Shown here: one piece after another, positions 57,630 to 64,000 of the stretch
How the letters are laid out: each line of letters starts with the position of its first letter
Position numbering within the stretch: the stretch's first letter is position 1
NCBI GenBank assembly: GCA_964596695.1
Contig: CAZQVE010000001.1
Location: forward strand, 62,001 to 126,000
Origin: UBA2112 sp964596695
Lineage (GTDB): Bacteria > Patescibacteriota > Saccharimonadia > Saccharimonadales > Saccharimonadaceae
Length of the DNA: 64,000 nt
Direction: 5' to 3'
Notes under the pieces: generated by a model
Told to the model about the DNA's origin: nothing
The model's database searches: none
Seen by the model: the letters and a program-made list of their open reading frames with translations, nothing else
Made by a program: the position numbers and the translations under genes

Positions 57630-59003
57630 GTGTCTAAAAAATCTACCTTCGACTTTGACCTTATCGTTATCGGCAGCGGCGCCGGTGGCAGCGCAGCAGC
57701 AACGATCGCTGCCCGCGAGGGCAAACGAGTGGCCGTCGCCGAGTCGGACACTTTTGGCGGTACCAGCCCGAACTGGGGTGATGTTCCGACCAAGGCTCTA
57801 CTGCACGCCGCCCAACTGTTCGACGAAGCCCGCCATGGCGCTCGGTTCGGCATCCGCTCCGGCGCATTAGGTTACAACTTCCCGTCTATCCAAGCCTGGA
57901 AAGAACTGGCCGTCAAGCGTACGGGTGCCGCCGGTAATCGCAAATACTACGAAAACGAAGGTGTCACGACGCTGCACGGTACGGCGCACTTTTTATCGCC
58001 GCACGAAATCAGCGTTAACCGACGAAATTACTCGGCAGCGTCCTTTGTCATCGCGACCGGTGCCGATTGGATACTGCCCGATATCCAGGGACTCTCCGAG
58101 GCGAAATACGTTACACCCCGCACTTTGCTGGACATGACACGACCGCCCAAGTCACTATATATCATTGGCGGCGGTACGACCGGTGTCGAGCTAGCACAGC
58201 TTCTCGCCACCTTTGGTACTAAAGTTACCATTGCCGACATCGCCTCTCGCCTACTGCCTGGCTACGACAGCGAGGCAGGGGAGTCGCTTGCGAAACTCCT
58301 CTCTGACCAAAAAGGCGTCTCTGTTCTTACCCAGACCCGTACGCTCGCTGTTGAAAAAGAAAACATTGCCTGGCGTGTCACCTACAGCCGTGGCGGCGTT
58401 GAGCATGGCGTCCGTGTCGACGAGGTTCTGATCGCAACCGGCCGCAAACCAAATGTTGACTTGGGTCTCGAGAATGCCGGTGTTGACTACAGTGCCAAAG
58501 GCATCAGCGTCAACGACCTCTTGCAGACGACAGCTAAGCACATATATGCAGCCGGCGACGTTTTGGGTCGACATGGCTATACGCACACCGCCCTGCTGGA
58601 AAGCCGGATCGCCGTCAGTAACCTCTTGGCAAAACACAAGCTTGTCCCCGACTACACCGCCACACCGCGTGTCGTCTTTACCGCACCCGCCATCGCGTCC
58701 GTCGGCTTGAACGAAGACGACTGCCTGCGCCGTGACCTTCACATCAAAAAAGCCGTCGCTCCACTGAGCATCGTTGCCCGCAGCAACACCAGCGATTTTC
58801 GTGACGGGTTCGTGAAGCTGATTACCGACAAAAAAGGCGTCTTGCTCGGCGCGACCGTCATGGCACCAGATGCCGGCGAAATCATCCACGAGCTGGCTCT
58901 CGCGGTCAAATACGGCCATACCGCAGCCGAACTAGCCGCGACTCCCCACGCTTTCTTGACCTGGAGCGAAGCCGTTCGTGTCTGCGCAAGTAAGCTAAGT
59001 TAA
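57630..59003 (+). CDS. Pyridine nucleotide-disulfide oxidoreductase homologue lacking the redox cysteines
   Basis: A 457-residue flavoprotein of the lipoamide dehydrogenase/mercuric reductase family, GTG start with AAGGAG. FAD site FDLIVIGSGAGGSAAA (8-23), NAD(P) site LYIIGGGTTGVELAQLL, second FAD motif HIYAAGDVLGRHGYTHTALLESR, and the dimerisation domain with HAFLTWSEAV. Where relatives have GGTCxNxGCxPTK this protein has GGTSPNWGDVPTK: Ser46 and Asp51 replace both active-site cysteines. It may be an NAD(P)H-dependent reductase or diaphorase working without a disulfide. Third gene of the 56600 operon. Confidence 0.88.
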   Translation: MSKKSTFDFDLIVIGSGAGGSAAATIAAREGKRVAVAESDTFGGTSPNWGDVPTKALLHAAQLFDEARHGARFGIRSGALGYNFPSIQAWKELAVKRTGAAGNRKYYENEGVTTLHGTAHFLSPHEISVNRRNYSAASFVIATGADWILPDIQGLSEAKYVTPRTLLDMTRPPKSLYIIGGGTTGVELAQLLATFGTKVTIADIASRLLPGYDSEAGESLAKLLSDQKGVSVLTQTRTLAVEKENIAWRVTYSRGGVEHGVRVDEVLIATGRKPNVDLGLENAGVDYSAKGISVNDLLQTTAKHIYAAGDVLGRHGYTHTALLESRIAVSNLLAKHKLVPDYTATPRVVFTAPAIASVGLNEDDCLRRDLHIKKAVAPLSIVARSNTSDFRDGFVKLITDKKGVLLGATVMAPDAGEIIHELALAVKYGHTAAELAATPHAFLTWSEAVRVCASKLS

Positions 59004-59043
59004 GCTTCAACTCTGTATAATGGTTTGAGGAGGTCTTACAAGG

Positions 59044-59919
59044 ATGACTGAACATATTACCGAAAATAAGAACATATCAAACCGAAAGTCTTTTGGCGCC
59101 TACGTGTCTGTACTCGCCGCGACGGCCGCATTGCTTGCTGGCTGTGCCGACAAAGTAGAGGCGACACCACCACATATGACCACGCCAGCTCCGAGCACGG
59201 AAACCGTTACTGAAACCACCTCACTACCTCCGGTTACTGAGACCGTTACGGTAACACGACCCGCACCCACCGAAACCGAACAGCCGCCAACACCATCAAC
59301 AGATGCTGTCGACTGCCTCGTTCAAAAATGTATCGCGCTCACCTTTGACGACGGCCCCGGACCATACACCGAACAACTGCTCGAAGATTTGTCCGAACAT
59401 AACGCCAAGGCGACGTTTTTCTGGGTAGGTAATCGCGTTGCGAATTACGCCGATGTTGCACGTGACGTTCGCGATGATGGACACCAGATTGGTAATCACA
59501 GCTGGGCACACGACGACCTTACGGTCAAAGGCGCATCGGCTGCAGCGAACGATATAGCGCGTACGAATACCGAGATACTCGACAACACCGGCGTTATGCC
59601 AGATGTTATGCGCCCACCATACGGCGCGACCAACCAGTCAATCGTTAATGCCGTCGACATGCCAGAGATACTCTGGTCGGTAGATCCGGAAGATTGGAAA
59701 TACCGCGATAGCGATTATGTCGCCAACTATGTGATCAACCATGCCGATCGTGGCGATATCGTCCTGATGCACGACATCCATCAGACGACAGTCAATGCCG
59801 TTCCGCGCATCCTTGACGCGTTGCAATCCGAAGGTTACAAACTGGTCACAATCGACACGCTATACGGTGGCAGCCTCAACTCTCAAAGGTACTTCAGCCA
59901 AGACGATATCCGTTCTTAG
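59044..59919 (+). CDS. Polysaccharide deacetylase lipoprotein (NodB/PgdA-like)
   Basis: A 291-residue exported metal-dependent deacetylase. Signal peptide ending in lipobox LLAGC (Cys34), a Thr/Pro/Glu linker of about 50 residues, then the NodB domain: FDDGPG (101-106), NHSWAH (His152 and His156 metal ligands), RPPYGATNQS and the C-terminal LMHDIHQTT. Likely removes acetyl groups from GlcNAc in peptidoglycan or from a surface polymer. TATAAT near 59018-59023 and GGAGG upstream. Confidence 0.93.
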   Translation: MTEHITENKNISNRKSFGAYVSVLAATAALLAGCADKVEATPPHMTTPAPSTETVTETTSLPPVTETVTVTRPAPTETEQPPTPSTDAVDCLVQKCIALTFDDGPGPYTEQLLEDLSEHNAKATFFWVGNRVANYADVARDVRDDGHQIGNHSWAHDDLTVKGASAAANDIARTNTEILDNTGVMPDVMRPPYGATNQSIVNAVDMPEILWSVDPEDWKYRDSDYVANYVINHADRGDIVLMHDIHQTTVNAVPRILDALQSEGYKLVTIDTLYGGSLNSQRYFSQDDIRS

Positions 59920-60032
59920 CAGTTACCTTTTTCACAGACGACCATACGCAGCCGTGATTAGATAGACACGTGCCCCGGAAACTCGGGGTCGTACATTGTG
60001 TCCACCCGGGCACCCGAGCCAGGAGCAGGTGA

Positions 60033-60404
60033 ATGTCAGACGCCCTACTGAAGGTCAAGCTTTTGTTTGTCGCCGATGAATTGCGTGACAACCCCTTATT
60101 TGATACCGGGGTTATTGTCGGATACGAACCGACGATTACAACCAAGCTAGACAAGCAGCAGCGCGAACAGGTGATTGCCGAGCTCTGCACCAAAATCAAG
60201 GCTATGTGCGGTCGCAGATACGACGACAATCATGACTGTATTTCCGCAAGGATATTCACCAACGCCGAATCAGTGCATGTGATGTTCCTTTACGGACGCA
60301 GCTGTCTCAGTTCGACTGACGAATTTGAAGCGTTCTTCCAAGCAGCAAACAATATTGTGCGAAGAGCACGAATTGCTACAATCAGGGGCGCAACCCGCTG
60401 TTAA
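60033..60404 (+). CDS. Small protein, unknown function
   Basis: A 123-residue protein with AGGAGCAGGTGA before the ATG. Mixed alpha/beta composition, five cysteines, no signal peptide. Not recognised. Preceded by GC-rich hairpins near 59970-60015 and followed by a perfect 12-bp hairpin. Confidence 0.6.
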   Translation: MSDALLKVKLLFVADELRDNPLFDTGVIVGYEPTITTKLDKQQREQVIAELCTKIKAMCGRRYDDNHDCISARIFTNAESVHVMFLYGRSCLSSTDEFEAFFQAANNIVRRARIATIRGATRC

Positions 60405-60420
60405 CCATACACAAGCCGCG

Positions 60421-60453
60421 GCTGCAGGGAGGCACCCCCCACCTCCCTGCAGC
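60421..60453 (+). terminator. Hairpin after 60033-60404
   Basis: A 12-bp perfect stem (60421-60432 with 60442-60453) with a C-rich loop; no T-run, so termination strength is uncertain. Confidence 0.5.
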
Positions 60454-60497
60454 TGCCCCCTTATGACAGTACAGCTCCTGGCTCACTCCCTCTCTAT

Positions 60498-60526
60498 TTG
60501 ATATTTCATTCATTCGGTGGTATAAC
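60498..60526 (+). promoter_or_regulatory. Promoter for 60611-60904
   Basis: TTGATA (60498-60503), 17-bp spacer, TATAAC (60521-60526). Confidence 0.6.
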
Positions 60527-60610
60527 GAGACGTGTACCGGACAGTGTCGTCCGATTGTTCTTTTTTCAACTTGTGTTGCAGCTCGCAGCACCGATACGTT
60601 CGGAGGACTA

Positions 60611-60904
60611 ATGCCCACTATCACCCTGCGACTGGTCGTTAACGGTCGCGAAAGATGCTCTAGCTGTATCAATACCGATGACAACGCCGAAACCGTCAAT
60701 GGTCGGATCGAATCGTCACTCGACAAGATGTACGGCCGGCGACGCACAAACGCTCCACTGGTGTTCAACGTCTCGAACCTCAGAGCGAACGCTATCGTGC
60801 TGAGCCTACGGACCGACGACAGCAAAGACGTTCACATTCCTTTGCTGTGGGAAATGCTGGTTGATGCTGTCACGCCGCGGCCATCGGAAAAACAGCCATC
60901 TTGA
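60611..60904 (+). CDS. Small protein, unknown function
   Basis: A 97-residue protein with CGGAGGACTA before the ATG. It has a CSSC pair near residues 16-19 and an alternating beta pattern (MPTITLRLVVNGRERCSSC). Not recognised; monocistronic. Confidence 0.55.
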   Translation: MPTITLRLVVNGRERCSSCINTDDNAETVNGRIESSLDKMYGRRRTNAPLVFNVSNLRANAIVLSLRTDDSKDVHIPLLWEMLVDAVTPRPSEKQPS

Positions 60905-60921
60905 CTGCAACACATCCACCG

Positions 60922-60974
60922 CACCCGCTGATACTTACACGTCTTCGACGTGCCCAAGTCAGCGGGTGTTTTAT
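60922..60974. terminator. Nested terminator between convergent genes
   Basis: A 10-bp stem (60922-60931 with 60959-60968) enclosing CACGTC-TTC-GACGTG (60938-60952), followed by TTTTAT. It serves 60611-60904; the stop of the reductase gene overlaps its end. Confidence 0.75.
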
Positions 60975-61657
60975 ATAGCTTCGTATCCAGGGAAGTCGTC
61001 GGTCTTGAGCTTATCCTTGCTCATACCAAGATCAACGAGTTGTACGACCATACTAGCTACCATCGGTTCCGGGCCGGAGATATAAACGACGGGATTATCA
61101 ACGGCATCGACGTAACGCTTGACCATATTACCGTCAATCATTTCAGGATCAACGACATACTTAACTGTCACGTTGGGATTGTCGGCAGCAATAACATCTA
61201 GTTCTTCTTTGAACGGAATGTCGTCATTGCGGTTCGCATATAGCAGCGTTGCTTTAAGCGGCGCACCGTCATGAGCAGCCTGCGTAAGGATTGATCGAAT
61301 AGGAGTGATACCGATTCCTCCGGCGACAAAGATATAGTTGCGCGAAAAATCCCCCACGACAAAATCACCTTCTGGACCGTCGGCCTCGATCTGTCCGCCA
61401 ATCGGAAGATTGTCGAGTGCTTGCTTGAAGCTGCTGCCGCCTTCATTCGCCAGGCGCGTACTGATCGTTACGTGACCCTCGGACGGTGCTGCCGAATTTG
61501 TAAACCAACGCTCAGTACCACGGTCGTCAGCGTCCGTATGCGGCAAGACATAGTGAAAATACTGGCCAGGTTGCCATGCGACCGGCTGCTCCGACTCAAA
61601 AACAAACGACACGACGTCCTCTGTAACCGATTTTTTGCTAAGAAGAGTGAATTTCAT
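60971..61657 (-). CDS. FAD-binding oxidoreductase of the ferredoxin-NADP reductase family
   Basis: A 228-residue flavoprotein: FAD domain with QPGQYFHYVLPH and RWFTNSAAPSEG (diverged from RxYS), and NAD(P) domain with FVAGGIGITPIRSIL and VYISGPEPMV. CAGGAG before the ATG. No fused iron-sulfur or ferredoxin domain, so electrons must go to a separate partner. Confidence 0.88.
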   Translation of the reverse strand: MKFTLLSKKSVTEDVVSFVFESEQPVAWQPGQYFHYVLPHTDADDRGTERWFTNSAAPSEGHVTISTRLANEGGSSFKQALDNLPIGGQIEADGPEGDFVVGDFSRNYIFVAGGIGITPIRSILTQAAHDGAPLKATLLYANRNDDIPFKEELDVIAADNPNVTVKYVVDPEMIDGNMVKRYVDAVDNPVVYISGPEPMVASMVVQLVDLGMSKDKLKTDDFPGYEAI

Positions 61658-61726
61658 AGTGATACTCCTGTTTAATTTGTTATCTTGATTTGTAAGTGGA
61701 CGATTCGGCGTATGAAGAACCAGGTA

Positions 61727-63631
61727 TCATTGCGATACCGTACCGTTGTCCGCATCAATAATGACCGATACGCCAGGCTTGCAGCGAAGTGTCGCGTTAT
61801 CAACCCGAATAATAGGCACGTGTCGTTCTCTTGCGAGGATTGCTATATGTGACAACGCGCCACCGCGCTCCGTAATAATCCCTTTGACACCAGGATCAAG
61901 CAACAACCCTTGTGTCAATGCTCTCGTTACGACAATATCCTTTCCTATTATACCCCTTGCCACACCAGGACATAGGCTTATGCCGTGCAGTGACGTGCTG
62001 TTTTGATCCGGCCGCACAACGGTCAGGTCGTCCCACGACTGCAGTTGGTTTGGGTGTGGTAACGGCAAGGACTGCAGTGTCTGCCAAGCGTCTTTGCGTC
62101 GCCGAAGCTCATCGGCTGGGGGTATCGTATCGCTTGAGATTTCATCAAACGTCGCATACCATATGAGGTTTCGTAGCTTTTTTTCGGTGTCGGTTTCACG
62201 CAATAGTTGATGTATCGTAGCAATCGACTCGATCAGCTTGTCATGCAATACCGCTCTTTGATGACAAAGAAAATCATATAGTTTGAAAAGGTTGGCACAA
62301 TACGCAACGTCAAATGCACTGATAAGCGAACTCGTCAGGTCTTCCCTGGTTCGTGCGATCTGATTCCTGTCCGGCTCTACCCCTTCAAACTTCATCAAAT
62401 CCTCGGAATCAACACGAAGCCCCCCGTGGCGCAGAGCCGAAAGTTCGTATTCGTTGTCGGCGGCGTACCACTCACGCCGTAATGGCCGCTCATGTGGCTC
62501 ATTGAACGCGTCATGTGTCACCGGTATGTCGAGCTTTTTTCCCAAGATCGATTGAACGATCTGTATTTCGCGTGTATTTCGGAAAATTTTCGGCGTCAGC
62601 TGTTCGTACATATACGCCTTGATCTCGTCGAGACTATCGTGAGGCTGCTTATCGCTGTAATCGATTACATTCGTGCGAAATAGTCGGTAGGCTCTGAGAA
62701 GCTGCAGCGAATTCGACAACTGCCTGAGTAATGGAATCGATTTTCGATAGGCTTTTTTGTCGAGATAGATGTCACCGGCGATAATAACCAGCGGCTGCGC
62801 TCCTTTGCGTACGACACCCTGTTCTACCAAACCGCGCGAGTAGAGTGCACTGATCAATTCCAGGGTCAAAGGCGTGGGTGCCGCTATGTCGGGCAGGTAT
62901 TCCGTTTCGTATGCTCCGGCATGCAGCGGATATTTGGAAAGCCTTTTCCGCTCCGCCGCCAGTACGTGATCCGTCTCGATCGGCGGCGGTACGAACGGTC
63001 GGGTTTGCACGACATACAGTTCATCCTTTTCCGTTTGCAGCCATTCAACATCCTGGTCGGTATCGAAATGGTCGCTTATGTGCTTCGCGATTTTTAGCAA
63101 GTCGAGCTCCCATGGTTCTCTATCCGTATGATCGGCGAACTTCATGACTATTGTTCGAGGCGTTTGTGAACCGTCGGTTACAGCGTCTGGCGTCTCACCT
63201 GTTTCGATTATGACGTCACCCTGTTTCGACTTCGGTACTTTCATTACGCCGCCACGAACGGACGGCTTGAACTCCTGGACAACATAATCCAACCGGATAT
63301 CACCAACTCCTAGGTTGTTTTGGCGCGCGATCTGTCGCAGCGACTTTTCGTTGAGTGATTTAACCTTCTTAAAACAATCATCGAGGTGTTTTTTATCCGT
63401 AACCCGCACCGAATGAAAGACGCCGGCAAATGACGATTCCTTTTGGTCTTCGAGCGACGAGGAACTGCGCAAAATCAGCGGATACTTAAGCCCCCGTACC
63501 TTTTCGTGAAACTTCGCATAGTCGCTGTCACCTACGGTAACAAACTTCGGCACTTTGATACCAAGACGCTGCAGCCGTTTCAGATTGTCGGCTTTTGCAC
63601 CGTGCCTGGCAGTCGTTTTGGCTGAGTCCAT
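61727..63631 (-). CDS. ATP-grasp/phosphohistidine dikinase without PEP/pyruvate barrel
   Basis: A 634-residue protein. N-terminal PEP-synthase/PPDK-type ATP-binding domain (ARHGAKADNLKRLQRLGIKVPKF, PLILRSSSSLEDQKESSFAGVFHS, DVEWLQTEKDELYVVQTRPF), a middle helical region (about 230-540), and the swivelling domain with the phosphohistidine motif GVKGIITERGGALSHIAILARE near residue 585. It ends there, without the C-terminal PEP/pyruvate TIM barrel. The order ATP domain, middle domain, His domain is that of rifampin phosphotransferase-type dikinases. TAATAT (63638-63643) ends 6 bases before the ATG. Confidence 0.82.
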   Translation of the reverse strand: MDSAKTTARHGAKADNLKRLQRLGIKVPKFVTVGDSDYAKFHEKVRGLKYPLILRSSSSLEDQKESSFAGVFHSVRVTDKKHLDDCFKKVKSLNEKSLRQIARQNNLGVGDIRLDYVVQEFKPSVRGGVMKVPKSKQGDVIIETGETPDAVTDGSQTPRTIVMKFADHTDREPWELDLLKIAKHISDHFDTDQDVEWLQTEKDELYVVQTRPFVPPPIETDHVLAAERKRLSKYPLHAGAYETEYLPDIAAPTPLTLELISALYSRGLVEQGVVRKGAQPLVIIAGDIYLDKKAYRKSIPLLRQLSNSLQLLRAYRLFRTNVIDYSDKQPHDSLDEIKAYMYEQLTPKIFRNTREIQIVQSILGKKLDIPVTHDAFNEPHERPLRREWYAADNEYELSALRHGGLRVDSEDLMKFEGVEPDRNQIARTREDLTSSLISAFDVAYCANLFKLYDFLCHQRAVLHDKLIESIATIHQLLRETDTEKKLRNLIWYATFDEISSDTIPPADELRRRKDAWQTLQSLPLPHPNQLQSWDDLTVVRPDQNSTSLHGISLCPGVARGIIGKDIVVTRALTQGLLLDPGVKGIITERGGALSHIAILARERHVPIIRVDNATLRCKPGVSVIIDADNGTVSQ

Positions 63632-63637
63632 CTTTTC

Positions 63638-63668
63638 ATATTACATTGGCTCGACGATTTAGTATACT
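63638..63668. promoter_or_regulatory. Overlapping divergent leaderless promoters
   Basis: Minus strand: TAATAT (63638-63643), 6 bases to the ATG at 63631. Plus strand: TTACAT (63641-63646), 16-bp spacer, TATACT (63663-63668), 6 bases to the ATG at 63675. The two promoters share sequence. Confidence 0.6.
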
Positions 63669-63674
63669 AAGCGT

Positions 63675-64000
63675 ATGCTTCATTTCGGTCTCGTCGCGCC
63701 AGTAGGTGGCGCCGCAGTCGCAAGCCTTAGTCTAATTCTGTTCACGATGTTGATATTTATGGTACCCGGCACGCTGCTGTATATCGTTCTCAGTCGTGCG
63801 GGAATCCGGCGCAAAAAAGGAAAAACTACTATTGAATGGCCCGTTCTTTTGAACAGAGTGGCTGGATTCGTGCTCTACCACCTGTTCATGCTGGTTATTT
63901 GGGTTATAACCTGGCCGCAAATGACAAACTCGGTGCATTCAGGGTACAGCTTGGTCGGCGTAGGCTACATACTCCTCGTAATGGTGTTTTGGACAGCTAC
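63675..64000 (+). CDS. Multi-pass membrane protein, incomplete at the window edge
   Basis: ATG at 63675, open to the end of the window (108 codons). Three hydrophobic segments so far (about 8-38, 62-78 and 90-106) with a basic loop RAGIRRKKGKT between the first two. Probably leaderless (TATACT 6 bases upstream). Family not recognised. Confidence 0.6.
   Translation, partial: MLHFGLVAPVGGAAVASLSLILFTMLIFMVPGTLLYIVLSRAGIRRKKGKTTIEWPVLLNRVAGFVLYHLFMLVIWVITWPQMTNSVHSGYSLVGVGYILLVMVFWTA

Noticed and set aside
58251..58919. 222-codon open frame on the minus strand
   Set aside because: Antisense to the flavoprotein; no start signals.

Overview
The window looks like a chromosomal segment of a candidate-phyla-radiation bacterium, most probably a Saccharibacterium (TM7). 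This is an inference from gene style: a compact genome with standard stop-codon use (TGA is a real stop), a short HrcA, many small secreted or membrane proteins of unknown family, Tat and sortase genes, and an adenylate-kinase-like protein and flavoproteins of the type I associate with that group. No rRNA, ribosomal protein operon or CRISPR array is present. One tRNA gene (Met, anticodon CAT) was found.

Layout. 0.1-1.6 kb: small membrane protein and dnaJ with a CIRCE operator. 1.6-6.6 kb: a cell-surface block with three exported proteins on the minus strand, two of them (1641-3422 and 3500-4087) sharing a glycine/serine/asparagine repeat; divergent to them are an LPYTG sortase substrate, its sortase and a membrane protein. 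6.5-15.1 kb: two class I glutamine amidotransferases, an HD protein, a large flavoprotein, a YggT-like protein, a glycosidase-like protein, a GNAT acetyltransferase and a lipoprotein. 15.2-17.4 kb: dnaK with CIRCE. 17.6-24.8 kb: two translationally coupled genes that look like phage tail proteins (glycine-rich minor-tail-like and a 1957-residue tail-fibre-like protein) without any other phage gene. 25.0-30.3 kb: an exported-protein cluster (two DUF916-like proteins, two WxL-like or pilin-like subunits, an Ig-like membrane protein) beside tatC and tatA. 30.4-31.8 kb: hrcA, a small membrane gene and grpE under a third CIRCE. 32.0-34.8 kb: NMP kinase-like gene, guanidino-enzyme-family gene and ornithine aminotransferase. 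34.9-41.3 kb: small membrane gene, tilS, ftsH, murJ, lepA. 41.3-43.8 kb: a second protein with the same N-terminal module as the tail-fibre-like giant. 43.9-52.5 kb: small unknown genes, a Y-family polymerase, a deoxyribosyltransferase-Nudix fusion, a phosphoribosyltransferase-like gene, a deaminase and two related lipoproteins. 52.7-63.9 kb: GH38 alpha-mannosidase, an ITPase-like gene, tRNA-Met, a three-gene operon ending in a disulfide-oxidoreductase homologue without its cysteines, a polysaccharide deacetylase, an FNR-like reductase and a dikinase lacking the PEP/pyruvate barrel.

How it fits together. The surface blocks (sortase, Tat, DUF916/WxL-like, tail-fibre-like, deacetylase) together suggest a cell heavily invested in envelope-exposed, possibly host-contacting proteins. 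The heat-shock genes hrcA-grpE, dnaK and dnaJ sit in three separate places but each carries a CIRCE whose 9-bp spacer contains the promoter -35 hexamer. About a dozen genes have a -10 box ending only 6-8 bases before the start codon and no Shine-Dalgarno sequence, so leaderless mRNAs appear common here alongside Shine-Dalgarno-led genes.
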